64,000 nucleotides of DNA from Notamacropus eugenii (Eukaryota > Chordata > Mammalia > Diprotodontia > Macropodidae): the NCBI RefSeq assembly GCF_028372415.1, contig NC_092872.1:279313206-279377205 (forward strand). The letters run 5' to 3'. The notes below the pieces were generated by a model. It worked only from the letters and a program-made list of their open reading frames with translations. It was not told the DNA's origin and searched no databases. Positions 63,640 through 64,000 of this stretch are shown in pieces (position 1 is the first letter of the stretch; every line of letters begins with the position of its first letter). The translations under genes were made by a program, and so were the position numbers.

Positions 63640-64000
63640 CAGCGGTGGCTAAGAGTTGAATGGAGAGGATGGTTGTGATGGAGAATCCAGGTGAGGAAGA
63701 GGGAAAAAGCCTTAATCTAGTCTGGGCAAGGTTTTGGGGGGAGAAGGGGATAGATACATTACATGTTGGGGTCAGTTTTGAAGTACTGATGGGCCATACA
63801 GATAGGTGGCCATGTCTGGCAGGTGTGAGTAGTACAGACTTGAAGCTTATCTACAGAAATCTCTGGAAATTACATAGATTTGGTAGTCATCCAGATAGAG
63901 GTGATAACAGCCCCTGGGAGTGGTTGAGACCCCATAGGGAGAGAATGGCAGAAGAAAAGTGAAGTTCTCTCTTCATGGGAGAGAAGAGAGAGGACACCAC
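63640..64000 (-). mobile_element. L2-clade LINE fragment, antisense, running off the window
   Basis: 'gtagtcatccagatagaggt' 'gataacagcccctggga' and 'agggagagaatggcagaaga' follow reverse L2 order. No intact frame. Confidence 0.5.

Overview
The window is from a mammal, almost certainly a marsupial, and carries the 5' part of the PTEN tumour-suppressor gene on the + strand. PTEN was identified by reading its exons: exons 1 to 5 are present with the expected lengths (79 coding bases, then 85, 45, 44 and 239), all GT-AG, encoding residues 1-164 of the phosphatase domain. I found 162 of 164 residues equal to human PTEN as I know it. The window ends in intron 5, so exons 6-9 (rest of the phosphatase domain, C2 domain, PDZ-binding tail) are absent. 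The marsupial assignment rests on the repeats: several tRNA-headed SINEs whose tail resembles the 3' end of BovB/RTE LINEs, a second SINE type with the same head and a different tail, many L2/CR1-clade LINE fragments, MIR elements and L1 3'-end fragments of a type typical of marsupial genomes.

Layout. 1-7.9 kb: intergenic DNA upstream of PTEN, built of MIR, L2 and SINE copies plus simple repeats, with no gene recognised. About 7.9-12.07 kb: a large CpG island holding the TATA-less promoter. It has two CACGTG E-boxes, a CCAAT box, a p53 half-site in a 12-mer shared with the human PTEN promoter, a 300-bp pyrimidine tract, dense GC boxes and NRF1-like motifs. The 5' leader follows, with two upstream ORFs, a GCGAG-type tandem repeat and a reading frame open for 270 codons in phase with the PTEN ATG. 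11.6-38.2 kb: intron 1, which starts with a relatively repeat-poor stretch, then carries an antisense solo LTR with a perfect 6-bp target duplication, a 217-bp tandem duplication and a CTGT/CT microsatellite. 38.3-54.15 kb: intron 2, with nested SINE, LTR and LINE insertions and a 350-bp TCTCC tract. 54.2-58.1 kb: short introns 3 and 4. 58.4-64 kb: start of intron 5.

There is one protein-coding gene here, so 'working together' means promoter and leader elements acting on PTEN. I found no undescribed multi-gene system. The best leads are the leader (upstream ORFs, repeat, open N-terminal extension compared with eutherian PTEN-L), the residue 78/79 exchange in exon 4, and the young-looking structural changes in the introns (solo LTR, tandem duplication, a telomere-like insertion). 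Repeat family names and edges come from reading by eye and are approximate.
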